DNA of 64,000 bases from Aquisphaera giovannonii (GCF_008087625.1 NZ_CP042997.1:6324001-6388000), one strand, 5' to 3'. Shown: positions 34,939 to 45,100, counted from the stretch's first letter. Made by a program: numbers and translations. Notes: generated by a model not told the origin, from the letters alone.

Positions 34939-37221
34939 ATGCGTGGTAACCGCCAGACCTCCTCGGATCGACGGGGCCGGGGCCTCCCCGGCGGGCGGGC
35001 CCCGTCGCGGGCGCGACTCCGCCCGCGATCGGCCGCGGCCCGGCTCTTGCTCGCGCTGCTCGTCTCCGGTCCGGTCGTCGCGCTCCTGACGGCGGTCCCG
35101 GCCCCGGCGCAGCCGCCGGGGCCCGAGCTTTTTGCCGTGGACCCCAGGGACCCCCAGGAGCTCTGGGCGGCGATCGACTACCTGGTGCAGACCCGGCAGG
35201 CCGCCAAGGCCGTCCCCTACCTGGAGCGGTTCAGCAAGGCGGAGGTCAGCGACGAGGCCCTCGCGGCGATCCGCGAGCGGTACGGGATCGGCTCGATCCT
35301 CCGCCTGGCCGACGACCGGGCGACGGCCAGGTATGCCGAGCCCCTGGTCGCCCGCTTCGCCGAGGCCTCCCGCCGGTACGCCACGATGCCGGAGCGGCTG
35401 GCGGCCCTGACGGCCGAGCTGACCGGGTCGCCCCAGGAGCAGAACTTCGCGGTCGCCGGCCTCCGCGAGGCCGGGCCGTACGCCGTGCCGGCGATCCTCG
35501 AGGCCATGCAGAAGCCCGGCGTCCCGCCCGAGGCCCGTGCGCTCTACGTGAAGAACCTCGGCCGCCTCGACCGCTCCACCGTCCCCGCGCTGCTGGCCGC
35601 CGTCGAGGCCGACGACCCGGCGGTCGCGGCCGACGCCGCCGACGCCCTCGGCCGGATCGGCGAGCCCACCGCGGTCCCCTTCCTGACCTACGCGGCGGCC
35701 GCCCCCGGCACCCCCGCGCCCGTCAAGGAGGCCGCCCGCGCGGCCATCGCCCGGCTGACGGGCCGGCCGTACGGGTCGCGGGGGCACGCCCCGGAGCGGG
35801 TGCTCTCCGACGCCGCCTGGCGGTTCCACCGCCACGAGGTCGAGTTCCCCAGCGACCCGGTGATCGTCTGGGCCTGGGACGCGGACCGGAAGGTCCCGGC
35901 CCCCCGGGCGATGAAGAAGGCGGACGCCGAGCGGGCACTCGGGCTGAAGCTGGCGGACCAGGCGGTCCGGCTGGCGCCCGGCGACCTGGACGCCAGGGCC
36001 GCTCGGGCGAGCCTGGCGCTGGAGGGGGCCGTCGAGCGCGTCGGCTTCAATGACTTCCCGGGCAAGGAGCAGGCCGCGTTCGACGCCGCCGCGAAGGAAG
36101 GGCCCGGGGTCCTGGCGGAGGTCCTCCGCAGGGCGGCCGCCGACGGCAAGGACGACCTGGCGGCCGCCGCGGCGATGGCCCTGGCGCGGGACATCCGACC
36201 CGAGGACCTGGCACGGGACGGCCGGCCCCATCCCCTCGTCGATGCGCTGGTGGCCCCGGGGCGGCGGACCCAGCTCGCCGCGGCCCGCGCGATCGCGAAC
36301 CTCGATCCCAAGGGCCCGTTCCCCGGGTCCAGCCGCGTCGTCCCGGCGCTCGCCCGGTTCCTCGCCGCCGAGCCCCCGCCCCGCGCGGTGGTGATCGACT
36401 CCAACGCCAACCGGGGCAGCCAGGTTGCGGGGGCGCTCAGCGGGCTCGGCTACTATGCCCTGATGGAGCTGGAGGGGGGCCAGGGCTTCCTCGCCGCCGC
36501 CGACTCGGCCGACACCGAGCTCGTCTTCGTTGCCCATGCGCTGGAGGGCAACCGCGCCTGGACGCTCACGGACGTGCTCACGAACCTGAAGCGCGACGCG
36601 AGGACCGCGAACCTGCCCGTCTATGTGTACGGGCCCTTGCACCTGGACGTCGAGCGGCCGTCGATCCCGCGCAACTTCCCCGGGGTGAAGTTCATCGTCC
36701 AGCCCGTGAGCCCGGAGGTCCTGGGCCAGCTCCTGGGCGGGCGGCCCTCGCGCCTCACCCCGGCGGACCGTTCCCGGTACGCGGCCGAGGCGGCATCCCT
36801 GCTGGCGAAGATCGCGGGCCGGCCGGACGGGCCGTTCGCCGCGGACCTCGCCGCCGCGGGGCCCGCTTTGATCTTCGCCCTGAACATCCCGGAGTCCCGG
36901 GAGTCCGCGGCGGCGGCCCTGGCCGAGGTCCCCACGACCGGGGCCCAGCGGAGCCTGGCCGACATCGTCCTGGACCCCGCCTACGAGGCGCCGTACCGGG
37001 CGGCCGCCGCGAGGCACCTGGCGCGGAGCATCGCCCGATTCGGGCCGCTCGTCTCGGGGGACCAGGAGACCCAGCTCGTCGCCGACGCCTCGAGCGAGCC
37101 CGACGCCGCGGCCCGCGAGGCGATCGCCGCCGCGGTCTCGTCGCTCCGCGCCCGGGCGTCGGGCAACACACGGACGAAATCCGACGCCTCGGCGCCGGCC
37201 CCGCGGGCACCCGGACGTTGA
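34939..37221 (+). CDS. Exported HEAT-repeat protein with a degenerate receiver-like domain
   Basis: 760 residues. A basic N-terminus and hydrophobic helix (RLLLALLVSGPVVALLTAVPA) form a signal peptide or anchor. Residues about 60-270 and 620-740 are HEAT-type helical repeats (VPAILEAMQKPGVPPEARALYVKNLGRL, VAADAADALGRIGEP). At about 480-600 lies a CheY-like alpha/beta fold: VVIDSNANRGSQVAGALSGLG, TELVFVAHALEGN and VKFIVQPVSPEVLGQLL. The position of the phosphorylated Asp is Ala or His, and the usual Lys of TKP is Gln, so this is a pseudo-receiver. It sits between lysA and the sigma-54 activator; its stop overlaps a TTG preceding the next gene. Confidence 0.78.
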   Translation: MRGNRQTSSDRRGRGLPGGRAPSRARLRPRSAAARLLLALLVSGPVVALLTAVPAPAQPPGPELFAVDPRDPQELWAAIDYLVQTRQAAKAVPYLERFSKAEVSDEALAAIRERYGIGSILRLADDRATARYAEPLVARFAEASRRYATMPERLAALTAELTGSPQEQNFAVAGLREAGPYAVPAILEAMQKPGVPPEARALYVKNLGRLDRSTVPALLAAVEADDPAVAADAADALGRIGEPTAVPFLTYAAAAPGTPAPVKEAARAAIARLTGRPYGSRGHAPERVLSDAAWRFHRHEVEFPSDPVIVWAWDADRKVPAPRAMKKADAERALGLKLADQAVRLAPGDLDARAARASLALEGAVERVGFNDFPGKEQAAFDAAAKEGPGVLAEVLRRAAADGKDDLAAAAAMALARDIRPEDLARDGRPHPLVDALVAPGRRTQLAAARAIANLDPKGPFPGSSRVVPALARFLAAEPPPRAVVIDSNANRGSQVAGALSGLGYYALMELEGGQGFLAAADSADTELVFVAHALEGNRAWTLTDVLTNLKRDARTANLPVYVYGPLHLDVERPSIPRNFPGVKFIVQPVSPEVLGQLLGGRPSRLTPADRSRYAAEAASLLAKIAGRPDGPFAADLAAAGPALIFALNIPESRESAAAALAEVPTTGAQRSLADIVLDPAYEAPYRAAAARHLARSIARFGPLVSGDQETQLVADASSEPDAAAREAIAAAVSSLRARASGNTRTKSDASAPAPRAPGR

Positions 37222-37229
37222 ACCACAAC

Positions 37230-38441
37230 ATGCCCATCGACACCCGATCCAGCTACGGTGCCTCGCCGCTCGCCGGCCTCTCCTCCGGCGGCCTCGCCGG
37301 GGCCGGGGCGTCCCATCCTTCCATGGGCCTGCCCGGCGTCCTCGGCGAAAGCCAGGGGATGCGCGAGGTCTTCCGCACGACCCGACAGGTCGCGCCCTCC
37401 CGGGCCTGCGTCCTCATCGTCGGCGAGACCGGGACCGGCAAGGAGCTCATCGCCCGCGCCATCCACGACCTCAGCCCCAGGTCCACCGGCCCCTACATCC
37501 GTGTGAACTGCGGCGCTCTGACCGAGAGCCTGCTCGAGAGCGAGCTCTTCGGGCACGTGAAGGGCTCGTTCACCGGCGCCGTGGACAACCGGACGGGCCG
37601 GTTCGAGGCCGCGCACACCGGCTCCATCTTCCTCGACGAGATCAATTCCACCTCGCCCAAGCTCCAGGTTAAGCTGCTCCGCGTCCTCCAGGAGGGGGAG
37701 TTCGAGCGCGTCGGCGACAACAACACCAAGAAGGTGGACACGCGGATCGTCGCGGCCACGAACCGCGACCTGCTCGACGAGATCGACTCCGGCCGGTTCC
37801 GCGAGGACCTCTACTACCGGCTGAACGTCGTGCCGATCTACCTGCCGCCGCTCCGCGAGCGCCGGGAGGACATCGAGCCGCTGGTCCTCTTCTTCCTCAA
37901 GCGTTACGGCGAGCAGAACCGCCGGGAGATGCGGAAGGTCCACCCCGAGGCCATGCGCAAGCTCCGCGAGCACGACTGGCCGGGGAACGTCCGCGAGCTC
38001 CAGAATTACGTCGAGAGGTCGGTGATCCTGGGGACCGGGCCGGAGCTGCTCGTCGAATTCCTGCCGCCCCAGCTCCGCGGCGAGGCCCCTCCGCGGCCGA
38101 TCCGCCATCGCGGCGGCGGGGCGGACTTCCCGTCGCTCACCGTGGAGCTCGTCCGCCAGGGCATCCGGGCCGCCGGCGCCAATGCGAACGACCTCCACGA
38201 CCGGATCGTCGGCCAGGTCGAGCGCGAGCTGATCCAGCAGGTGCTCCAGGCGTGCGACCGCGTCCAGATCAAGGCGGCCGCGCGGCTGGGCATCAACCGG
38301 AACACGCTCCACAAGAAGCTCTCCGAGTACCGGATCGACGAGAATGCCCCCGGCGGCCCCGCCCGCAACGGCGACGGCGGCGAGGCCGGCGACGCCCCCT
38401 CGAACCCCCGCGCCGACGACCCCATTTCCGACGACGAGTGA
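37230..38441 (+). CDS. Sigma-54-dependent transcriptional activator (AAA+ and Fis domains)
   Basis: 403 residues from the ATG at 37230; a TTG at 37218 overlapping the previous stop is also in frame. A short disordered N-terminus without receiver, GAF or PAS domain leads into the AAA+ domain: Walker A GETGTGKE, the sigma-54 loop GSFTGA (usual GAFTGA), Walker B IFLDEIN, AATNRDL and the arginine-finger region [12 protein letters not shown]. The C-terminus ends with a Fis-type helix-turn-helix ([23 protein letters not shown]). Without a sensor domain, its activity may be set by a partner, perhaps the upstream pseudo-receiver protein, though that one appears exported. It is followed 13 bases later by a DNA methyltransferase gene. 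Confidence 0.93.
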   Translation: MPIDTRSSYGASPLAGLSSGGLAGAGASHPSMGLPGVLGESQGMREVFRTTRQVAPSRACVLIVGETGTGKELIARAIHDLSPRSTGPYIRVNCGALTESLLESELFGHVKGSFTGAVDNRTGRFEAAHTGSIFLDEINSTSPKLQVKLLRVLQEGEFERVGDNNTKKVDTRIVAATNRDLLDEIDSGRFREDLYYRLNVVPIYLPPLRERREDIEPLVLFFLKRYGEQNRREMRKVHPEAMRKLREHDWPGNVRELQNYVERSVILGTGPELLVEFLPPQLRGEAPPRPIRHRGGGADFPSLTVELVRQGIRAAGANANDLHDRIVGQVERELIQQVLQACDRVQIKAAARLGINRNTLHKKLSEYRIDENAPGGPARNGDGGEAGDAPSNPRADDPISDDE

Positions 38442-38454
38442 GGGTGACCACGCC

Positions 38455-39366
38455 ATGAAGGCCGTGCCGAAGACATCCGCCGCCCCGGCCGAGGTCCCGC
38501 CGGGGATCGAGCTCGACCGCCTCCACCAGGGAGACTGCCTGAAGCTCTTCCCCACGGTGGCGACGGGCTCGATCGACCTGGTCTTCGCCGACCCGCCGTT
38601 CAACATCGGCTACGAGTACGACGTCTACGACGACCGCCGCGCCGACGAGGTGTACCTCGACTGGACGAAGGAGTGGGGCAGGGAGGTCGTCCGCGTCCTC
38701 AAGCCCGACGGCACGTTCTGGCTGGCCATCGGCGACGAGTACGCCGCCGAGATGAAGGTCCTCTTCCACCGCGAGCTCGGCCTGTCGATGCGGAGCTGGG
38801 TGATCTGGTACTACACCTTCGGCGTCCACTGCACGCGGAAGTTCGCGCGCAGCCATGCCCACCTGTTCCACTTCGTCAAGAACCCGGACCGGTTCACCTT
38901 CAACGACGCGGAGATCCGCGTCCCCTCGGCGCGGCAGCTCGTGTACCTGGACAGCCGGGCCAACCCCGCCGGCCGCCTGCCGGACGACACGTGGATCCTC
39001 CGCCCCCAGGACGTGCCCGGGGGCTTCGAGCCGGAGGGGGACACCTGGTACGTACCCCGCGTCTGCGGCACGTTCAAGGAACGCGCCGGGTGGCACGGCT
39101 GCCAGATGCCCGAGCAGCTCCTGGGGCGGATCATCCGCTCGTGCTCGAACCCCAATGAGGTCGTCCTCGACCCGTTCGGCGGCAGCGGCACCACGCTCAC
39201 GGTCGCCAAGAAGCTCGACCGCCGCTTCCTCGGCTTCGAGCTCTCCCCGGACTACGCCGCCGCCATCAACGCGCGGCTCGATGCCACGAAGGTCGGCCAG
39301 CCCCTCGAAGGCGGCGCCGACCCCATGGCCGGCGGCAAGGGCCGGGGTAACCGGGCGAGGGGGTAG
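38455..39366 (+). CDS. DNA methyltransferase, N4/N6 type (solitary)
   Basis: 303 residues from the ATG at 38455. The motif order is permuted: the catalytic DPPF (46-49, within [13 protein letters not shown]) comes first and the AdoMet-binding DPFGGSGTT motif lies near the C-terminus, followed by [15 protein letters not shown]. This is the beta class, which includes HinfI- and CcrM-like amino-methyltransferases. TPVYVPR-type target-recognition signals are not readable, so specificity is unknown. No restriction gene is adjacent: neighbours are a sigma-54 activator 13 bases upstream and a toxin-antitoxin pair downstream. A regulatory or phage-protection role is possible. Confidence 0.9.
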   Translation: MKAVPKTSAAPAEVPPGIELDRLHQGDCLKLFPTVATGSIDLVFADPPFNIGYEYDVYDDRRADEVYLDWTKEWGREVVRVLKPDGTFWLAIGDEYAAEMKVLFHRELGLSMRSWVIWYYTFGVHCTRKFARSHAHLFHFVKNPDRFTFNDAEIRVPSARQLVYLDSRANPAGRLPDDTWILRPQDVPGGFEPEGDTWYVPRVCGTFKERAGWHGCQMPEQLLGRIIRSCSNPNEVVLDPFGGSGTTLTVAKKLDRRFLGFELSPDYAAAINARLDATKVGQPLEGGADPMAGGKGRGNRARG

Positions 39367-39411
39367 GCAACCTGCCCGAAAGCGGGCTTGGACGCTGTCG
39401 AGTCTTCGCCG

Positions 39412-39440
39412 TTGATGGGCCTGCGACAGGGTCGTATACT
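39412..39440 (+). promoter_or_regulatory. Predicted sigma-70-type promoter of the toxin-antitoxin pair
   Basis: TTGATG (39412-39417), a 17-base spacer and TATACT (39435-39440) precede the GTG at 39467 by a suitable distance, with GAGGA between them. A short GC hairpin (39374-39387) just upstream follows the methyltransferase stop and may separate the two units. Confidence 0.5.
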
Positions 39441-39466
39441 TCCCGGGAATCCGCGAGGAACATCCC

Positions 39467-39850
39467 GTGGCGGAACGCGATGCTGGCAGGAACGACTTCT
39501 GGGCGAGTTTTCTGGAGTTATCTGGTTTCACCAGAGCCTGGATGGCTCTCGGCTTGACCGATGACGACCTGCGTTCCCTGCAGCTTGCGATCCTCGAAGG
39601 GCCCACTCGTTATCCCGTCATCTCCGGGACCGGCGGGCTAAGGAAGATCCGGTTCGCACCCACGCGTGGAGGCCGCGGCAAGAGCACTTCCCATCGAGTT
39701 TGCTATGCGTGCTTCCTCGCTGATGGCGTCGTTGTCCTGGCCATGGTGTACAGCAAGGACGAGGCATCCGACCTGACAGCCCGTCAGCGGAGAGAGATCG
39801 CGGCCGCACTAACGATGATCGAGGAGGAGCTGAAGCGGGGGGAACGATGA
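39467..39850 (+). CDS. RelE/HigB-like toxin
   Basis: 127 residues starting at a GTG with GAGGA upstream. The small alpha/beta fold shows FTRAWMALGLTDDDLRSLQLAILEGP, GTGGLRKIRFAPTRGGRGKSTSHRVCYAC and VVVLAMVYSKDEASDLTARQRREIAAAL. The KIRFA..R.GKS.RVCY arrangement is that of HigB/RelE ribosome-dependent mRNA interferases, with basic residues for RNA binding. The stop overlaps the start of the HTH antitoxin as ATGA. Toxin-first order is the HigBA arrangement. The module is visibly less GC-rich than its surroundings. Toxicity is inferred from fold and context only. Confidence 0.82.
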   Translation: MAERDAGRNDFWASFLELSGFTRAWMALGLTDDDLRSLQLAILEGPTRYPVISGTGGLRKIRFAPTRGGRGKSTSHRVCYACFLADGVVVLAMVYSKDEASDLTARQRREIAAALTMIEEELKRGER

Positions 39851-40278
39851 GCGAGAAGAGGATCCGGCGATCGGGCACGGCGTGGAAGAAGGGCGAGGAG
39901 ATCATCGACGGCTTACGCGAACTCGCCGATGTCCTCCGAACTGGCGAGCCGTTGGAGGCTCGTTTCACGGTGAGGAAGCTCAAGATAGCCCCTCCTCCCC
40001 AATTCACCGGTGAAGATGTCAGGCGAGTGCGTGCGTTGCTGGACGCGAGCCAGGCAGCGTTCGCGGGCTTCCTCGGCGTGGATGCCTCGACGGTTCGCTC
40101 CTGGGAGCAGGGCATCCGCACCCCGAGCGTACTTGCCTGTCGCATGCTGTCGGAGATCGAGGCCGACCCGGGCCACTGGAATCGTCGCCTCGCGGCCTGC
40201 CTCATCGCGACGGATACGCGCGAGGCTCCTTTCAAGTCCGACCTCGGTGGGCAACCGACTTCCAAAAGACGTCGGTGA
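39847..40278 (+). CDS. HTH antitoxin (HigA/MqsA-like)
   Basis: 143 residues. The first 60 residues are basic and extended; the C-terminal part is an XRE-type helix-turn-helix (DVRRVRALLDASQAAFAGFLGVDASTVRSWEQGIRTPS) followed by two helices. This is the layout of antitoxins that both neutralise the toxin and repress the operon. It overlaps the toxin gene by 4 bases. An autoregulatory operator at 39412-39440 is expected but no palindrome was evident there. Confidence 0.82.
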   Translation: MSEKRIRRSGTAWKKGEEIIDGLRELADVLRTGEPLEARFTVRKLKIAPPPQFTGEDVRRVRALLDASQAAFAGFLGVDASTVRSWEQGIRTPSVLACRMLSEIEADPGHWNRRLAACLIATDTREAPFKSDLGGQPTSKRRR

Positions 40279-40354
40279 AGCTTGGTGACGCATGGGGCGG
40301 GGGGAAATCGTCTCACGCCAGCTTCGGACTACTGGATGCAGAAGGAGCCGAATC

Positions 40355-40792
40355 ATGCCCGAACCCCAGCCGCCCGTCGCCACGGTCCGGCCCGTCGATC
40401 CGAGCGAGGCGACGGGGAAGGTGGCGGAGATCTTCGAGGACATCAAGCGGACCAAGGACATCGACTTCGTGCCCCGGTTCTGGCAGGTGATCGCCACGAA
40501 CCCGGCGCAGCTCGAGATGGTCTGGTCCAGCCTCAAGGCGATCATGCACCCGGAGGCCGTCGGCCGGACGTCCCGGCTGGACGCGGTCACGCGCGAGATC
40601 ATCGCCGTGGCCGTCTCCGCGACGAACGGCTGCCCGTACTGCGTGAACTCGCACACCGCCGCCCTCCGCAAGCTCGGCCTGGACGCCGAGGCCATCGGCG
40701 AGATGATGGCCGTCGTCGGCCTGTTCAACATGACCAACGCGATGGCCAACGGCTATCAGATCGAGCCGGACGTGCGGCCGAAGCAGGATTGA
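40355..40792 (+). CDS. Carboxymuconolactone decarboxylase / AhpD-family protein
   Basis: 145 residues from the ATG at 40355, with AGGAG just upstream. The all-helical fold carries the redox motif NGCPYCVNSHTAALRKLG: two Cys separated by two residues and the His three further on, as in AhpD-type peroxidase-linked proteins. The N-terminus (VDPSEATGKVAEIFEDIKR..DFVPRFWQVIATNP) is typical of this subfamily. It probably acts as a cytoplasmic alkylhydroperoxidase-like thiol enzyme. No AhpC gene is adjacent. It is monocistronic and converges on the hydrolase gene. Confidence 0.92.
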   Translation: MPEPQPPVATVRPVDPSEATGKVAEIFEDIKRTKDIDFVPRFWQVIATNPAQLEMVWSSLKAIMHPEAVGRTSRLDAVTREIIAVAVSATNGCPYCVNSHTAALRKLGLDAEAIGEMMAVVGLFNMTNAMANGYQIEPDVRPKQD

Positions 40793-40830
40793 CGGGCCGC
40801 TCCTGCCGCCCGCGGGCACCTCAGGACGCG

Positions 40831-41802
40831 CTAACCCGCTCGGCCGGCCCGCCGGCAGAAGTCCAGGACGGCCCGCTCGTAGCGTCCGGGGTCGGACGAG
40901 TACAGGTTGTTGTGGTGGGCGCCCGGGAAGAGGATCAGCTCGCCGTGGCCGTCGACGGCCCGCAGGAAGGCGCGGGCCTCGTCGGGGGTCGCCAGGGTGT
41001 CGGCCTCGCCGGCGATGATCAGGACGGGGACGTCGGAGGGGACGCCGCGGATGGCGTCCAGGGGCGAGATCCGGTCGAGCTCGGGGACGAAGAGCGGGCC
41101 GACGGCCCGCAGGCCGGCGTAGGCGATCGGGGCGAGCACCGGCGGCAGGTACGTGTGCGTCCGGTTCCAGACCGCGGTCTTCAGGTCGGCGAAGGGTGCC
41201 TCGAGGATGTAGCCGGAGACCCGCCGGCCCAGCTCGCCGGAGGCGAAGGAGGCGGCGGCCGAGCCGAGCGAGGTGCCCAGCACGACGATCGGCCGGCCGG
41301 GGCGGCGACGCTCGAGAGACTCCACCGCGGCGACGACGTCGCGGCGGGCGCTCAGGCCGAAGTCGTTCGAGTCGCCGGACGAGTCGCCGTGGGCGCGGAG
41401 CGAGATCATCATCACCGCGAAGCCCTCGGCGGCGAGGAACCCCGCGCGCTTCAGGCTGTTCCCTCGGCTCCCCTTGTTGCCGTGGATCAGGAGCACCGAG
41501 GGTGCCGCCGGATCGCGCCCGTCCGCGAACCAGCCGCCGATGTCGTGGCCGTCGCTCGTCGCGAGCCGCAGGCCCTCGATCGGGCCCCAGGACGCCGCGG
41601 GGGCCGGCTCGTCGAACCGGGCCCGCGACCGCCTCGTGAGCCGATAGGCGATCAGGCAGGATGCGGCCATCCACATCGCCAGCACGATCAGCGCGGCGGC
41701 CGCCCCGCGGGCGTGCCGGCGTCGTCGACGCGGACCGGCCGCGGGGCTCGTGGTCGTCGGGCCCTCGGCGTCAGGGCCGCTTGATTCCGGAGTGGCCGTC
41801 AC
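40831..41802 (-). CDS. Membrane-anchored alpha/beta hydrolase
   Basis: 323 residues. One membrane helix (about 35-55: AAAALIVLAMWMAASCLIAY) anchors a cytoplasmic or periplasmic alpha/beta-hydrolase fold. The oxyanion segment VLLIHGNKGSR, nucleophile elbow GTSLGSAA, acid-containing VLIIAGEADTLATPDEA and the final His of FPGAHHNNLY make a complete catalytic triad. Such serine hydrolases act on esters or peptides; no specific substrate is indicated. Its start overlaps the stop of the phasin-like gene by 4 bases, so the two are made together, which raises the possibility of a role at lipid or polyhydroxyalkanoate surfaces. Confidence 0.88.
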   Translation of the reverse strand: MTATPESSGPDAEGPTTTSPAAGPRRRRRHARGAAAALIVLAMWMAASCLIAYRLTRRSRARFDEPAPAASWGPIEGLRLATSDGHDIGGWFADGRDPAAPSVLLIHGNKGSRGNSLKRAGFLAAEGFAVMMISLRAHGDSSGDSNDFGLSARRDVVAAVESLERRRPGRPIVVLGTSLGSAAASFASGELGRRVSGYILEAPFADLKTAVWNRTHTYLPPVLAPIAYAGLRAVGPLFVPELDRISPLDAIRGVPSDVPVLIIAGEADTLATPDEARAFLRAVDGHGELILFPGAHHNNLYSSDPGRYERAVLDFCRRAGRAG

Positions 41803-42113
41803 TCGGAATGGCTCGCGTGCTCGTGGAGCCGGGTGCTCAGCTCCTCGACCCTGGCCGTGAGCTTCGCGACCTCGTCCTTGGTGGCCAGCGGCAGGGCCGA
41901 GATCGCCTTCTGGACCGCCGCATTGACCCGCGATTCGAGGCTGTCGCGGGCGGCCTCGGACTGCTTGAGAAGGTGGTCCACGAACTCGCGGCCCTCGTTC
42001 TCCGAGAGCTTCGCCTGCGAGGCGAGCTCCTTGCCCAACTCCTCCACCTTGTCCTTCGTCATGACGGCCAGGCCGACGCCGGTGAGCAGCGTCTTCTTGA
42101 TGAGGTCGATCAT
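41799..42113 (-). CDS. Phasin-like small coiled-coil protein
   Basis: 104 residues. The protein is almost entirely helical with heptad-like Leu/Val/Ala spacing: MIDLIKKTLLTGVGLAVMTKDKVEELGKEL, then FVDHLLKQSEAARDSLESRVNAAVQKAI and VAKLTARVEELSTRLHEH. This matches the phasin/PhaF-type proteins that coat polyhydroxyalkanoate granules or bind membranes. No PHA synthase is in the window, so granule association is inference. The overlap with the hydrolase gene suggests a shared function. Confidence 0.7.
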   Translation of the reverse strand: MIDLIKKTLLTGVGLAVMTKDKVEELGKELASQAKLSENEGREFVDHLLKQSEAARDSLESRVNAAVQKAISALPLATKDEVAKLTARVEELSTRLHEHASHSE

Positions 42114-42183
42114 CGATCGTGACTCCTTGCGGAAGCGGTGGCAGCCAGAGCAGCCCTCATTATACGCGAAGGCGGCCGGGACC

Positions 42184-45100
42184 TCACGCGCCGCGGCCCG
42201 GCAGCTCGGCGAGGATCATCGACGCCATCCGCGAGGGGTCGCGGACCCGCTCGCCGGCCATCCAGTCGTTCGCCCGGCGGACCTCCGCGGCGCCCTCGTC
42301 GCCGCCGATCAGCTCGCCAAGGCGGCGGCGGGTGGCGGCGGCGCAGAGGCCCATGTCCACGGCCTCGAAGGCGGTGAGGGCCCGTCGCAGGGACGCGACC
42401 GCACGGTCGCGGTCGCCCCGGGTCGCGGCGACGCCCCCCGCGACCAGCAGGGCGAAGGCGTTGGGGCAGGGCATCCGCTCGCGGGCCAGGCCCCGGGCGT
42501 CGCGGTCGGCGACGGCCAGCAGCGAGCGGGCCCGCGACGGCTCGGTCCGGAGCAGCCCCGCCGCGGCGGAGATCGCGGCGCGGGCGCGGAGGAACCGCAT
42601 CGAGGTCCGGATGAACTGCACCCGGAGCAGCAGCGAGCCCCGGAGCGCCGGCCACGACGCCCGGAGCCGCTCCCAGCCGGCCATCCCGTCGCCCCGGTAG
42701 AGGTCGATCTGGACGCCGGCCCAGAGCGCATCGTTGTGCTGGACGTGGTAGCCGCGGCGCGACCACCTCGCCGCGGTCTCCTCCAGGCCGGCCCGCGCGG
42801 CGGCCAGGTCGTCCTCGGCGAGCTTGACGATGGACATCAGGTAGGAGGACAGGTTCATCGCCGCGTACAGGTCGCCCCGGTCGCGGGCCCGGGTCAGGAG
42901 GATCGGCCAGCGGCGGGAGAGCTCCCCGAGGGCGCCCCGGTGGCTGAGCGCCCACAGGGAGAAGGCGTTGGCCGTGTTGATCTCCCAGGTCACGCCCGTG
43001 CAGCGGTCGCGGAGGATGGCCTCGGCCTCGTCGCACCCCCTCTGGGCCTCGGCCCAGCGGCCCTCGAGGTACGCGGCGACGCCCCTCGCCATCGTGACCA
43101 TGCCCAGTGCGTGCGGGGAATCCACGCGGCGGCTCAGCTCCTCCGCGATGGCCAGGAGCCGCCCCGTCTCGCGGCGGCGCGAGCCGCCGATCGACGCGGA
43201 GTGGGCGGCCTCCATGGACAGCGCGCGGGCGATCCGGGAGGGTTCGCCCGCGTCGAGCGCCAGGAGCAGCCCGCGCGCCTGGAAGTCAGCGCCGCGGACC
43301 GTGTCCACGACGCTGAGCCCCACGCCGGCGGACCAGCAGACGTCGATGCGGCCGAGCTCCGCCGCGGGGATCCGGCCTTCGGGACGCTCGCGGAACCGGA
43401 GGCCGCGCAGCCAGAGCCGGAGCCGGCTGCGCAGCAGCGAGGCGAGCGCCCGACGCGGCGTGTCCGGGAGGGCGAGGCCCACGGCCGCCAGCACCGTCCG
43501 CAGGGCGTCCGTGCCCTCGTCGATGTGCCCGCTGACGAGGAGCTGCATCGCCGCCCGCCGCTGGAGGTCCGGCGACTCGGAGGCGGGCGCGTCGGGGACG
43601 GCGCCGAAATAGGCGTGGGCCGCTTCCTCGCCCCGGCCCGCGTTGGCCAGGGCGTCGCCCAGGGCGGCCCGCAGCCGCCAGTCGTCGGCCCGGCCGCCCG
43701 GGCGGAGGTCCAGGGCGCGGCGGTAGAGGGCCGCGGCCCGCTCGAAGGCCAGGGCCTCCGCGGCCTGGTCGGCGGCCCTGGCGAAGTGGTCGGCGGCCCG
43801 CTCCGGCAGCCCGGCGCCCAGGAAGTGCTCCCCGAGGACCTCCGGGTCGGTCCGGCCGGAGGCCTCGAGCACCAGGGCGAGGGTCCGGTGGTGGGAACGG
43901 GCCAGGTCCGGGCCGATCCGGGACGCGACGGACTCGCGGATCCGGTCGTGGTAGGTCTCCACCTCGTCGGTCTCCGCCCGGCCGGTGCTGCGGATGAGCC
44001 GCCCGGCCCGGAGCGTGGCCAGTGAGACCCGCTCGTCCTCCGCCTGCTCGACGCAGCGGACGAGCTCCGCCACCCGCAGCGGGCGGCCCGCCAGCGAGAT
44101 CAGCTCCAGGAGGCGGCGGGCCTCCGGCGACAGCCGCCGGATCCGCGCCCAGAGCACGTTGTCGAGCGCCAGGCCGCTGGACGCCGCGCCCGGGGGGGCA
44201 TCCGCCCGGGCGGGGAACTCGCCTGCCGCGGCCGCCCCGTCGGCGAGGACGTGCCGCGCGAGCTCGGCCACGAAGAAGGGGTTCCCCCGCGACTCGGCGG
44301 CGATCGCGTCCACCACCTGCGCCCGCACCGCGGCGTCGCCCGGCCCGGCCCCGCCGAGCAGCGCCCCGGCGAGGGCGCGGGCCTCGTCCGTGCCCAGCGG
44401 GTCGATCGCGAGCTCGCGGCAGTCGCCGCGAGGTGCGCCCGCGGCCGTTGCCTCGCCCCCGAGGAGGCCCATCTGGGCGAGGGCCTGGAGCAGCGGGCTC
44501 CGGCCGCGGTCCTCGCGGCGGTAGGTCGCCAAAAGCAGGAACACCGGCTCGTCCGGCGGCCGGAACAATTCGGCCAGGAGCGCGGCGCTGTCGACGTCGC
44601 CCCATTGCAGGTCGTCGATGGCGACGATGAGCGGTCGGCGATCGCCGATCCGGGCCAGCAGCTCGCGGAGCGCCCGGAAGGCCCGCCGCCGCAGCTCCTG
44701 GGGGTCGGGCGTCTCGAATCCCGAGCGGGGCGCCTCCTCGATCGCCGGCACCCTCCGCAGGCCCGGGAAGACGCGGGCGAGCGAGCCGACGTCGCGGGGC
44801 AGGAGGCCGGCGACCTCGGCGGGGCCGAGCCGGCCGAGGTGACGCCCGAGCGCGTCGATCACGCTGTCGAACGCCTTGTAGGGGACCGACTCTCGCTCGT
44901 AGCAGCGGCCCGAGAGGACGACGGCCCCGCCGCGTTCGTTCACGTCGTCGAGGAAGCTCTGCAGCAGCGCCGTCTTGCCCGAGCCCGACGAGCCGTGCAG
45001 GTAGACCGCCACCGGGCGGCCGTTCCGGCGATCCTCCAGCGCCGAGTCGAGCGCGCGGCGATGCCGGTCGCGGCCCACCAGCGCCGGGGCGGCCGGGACC

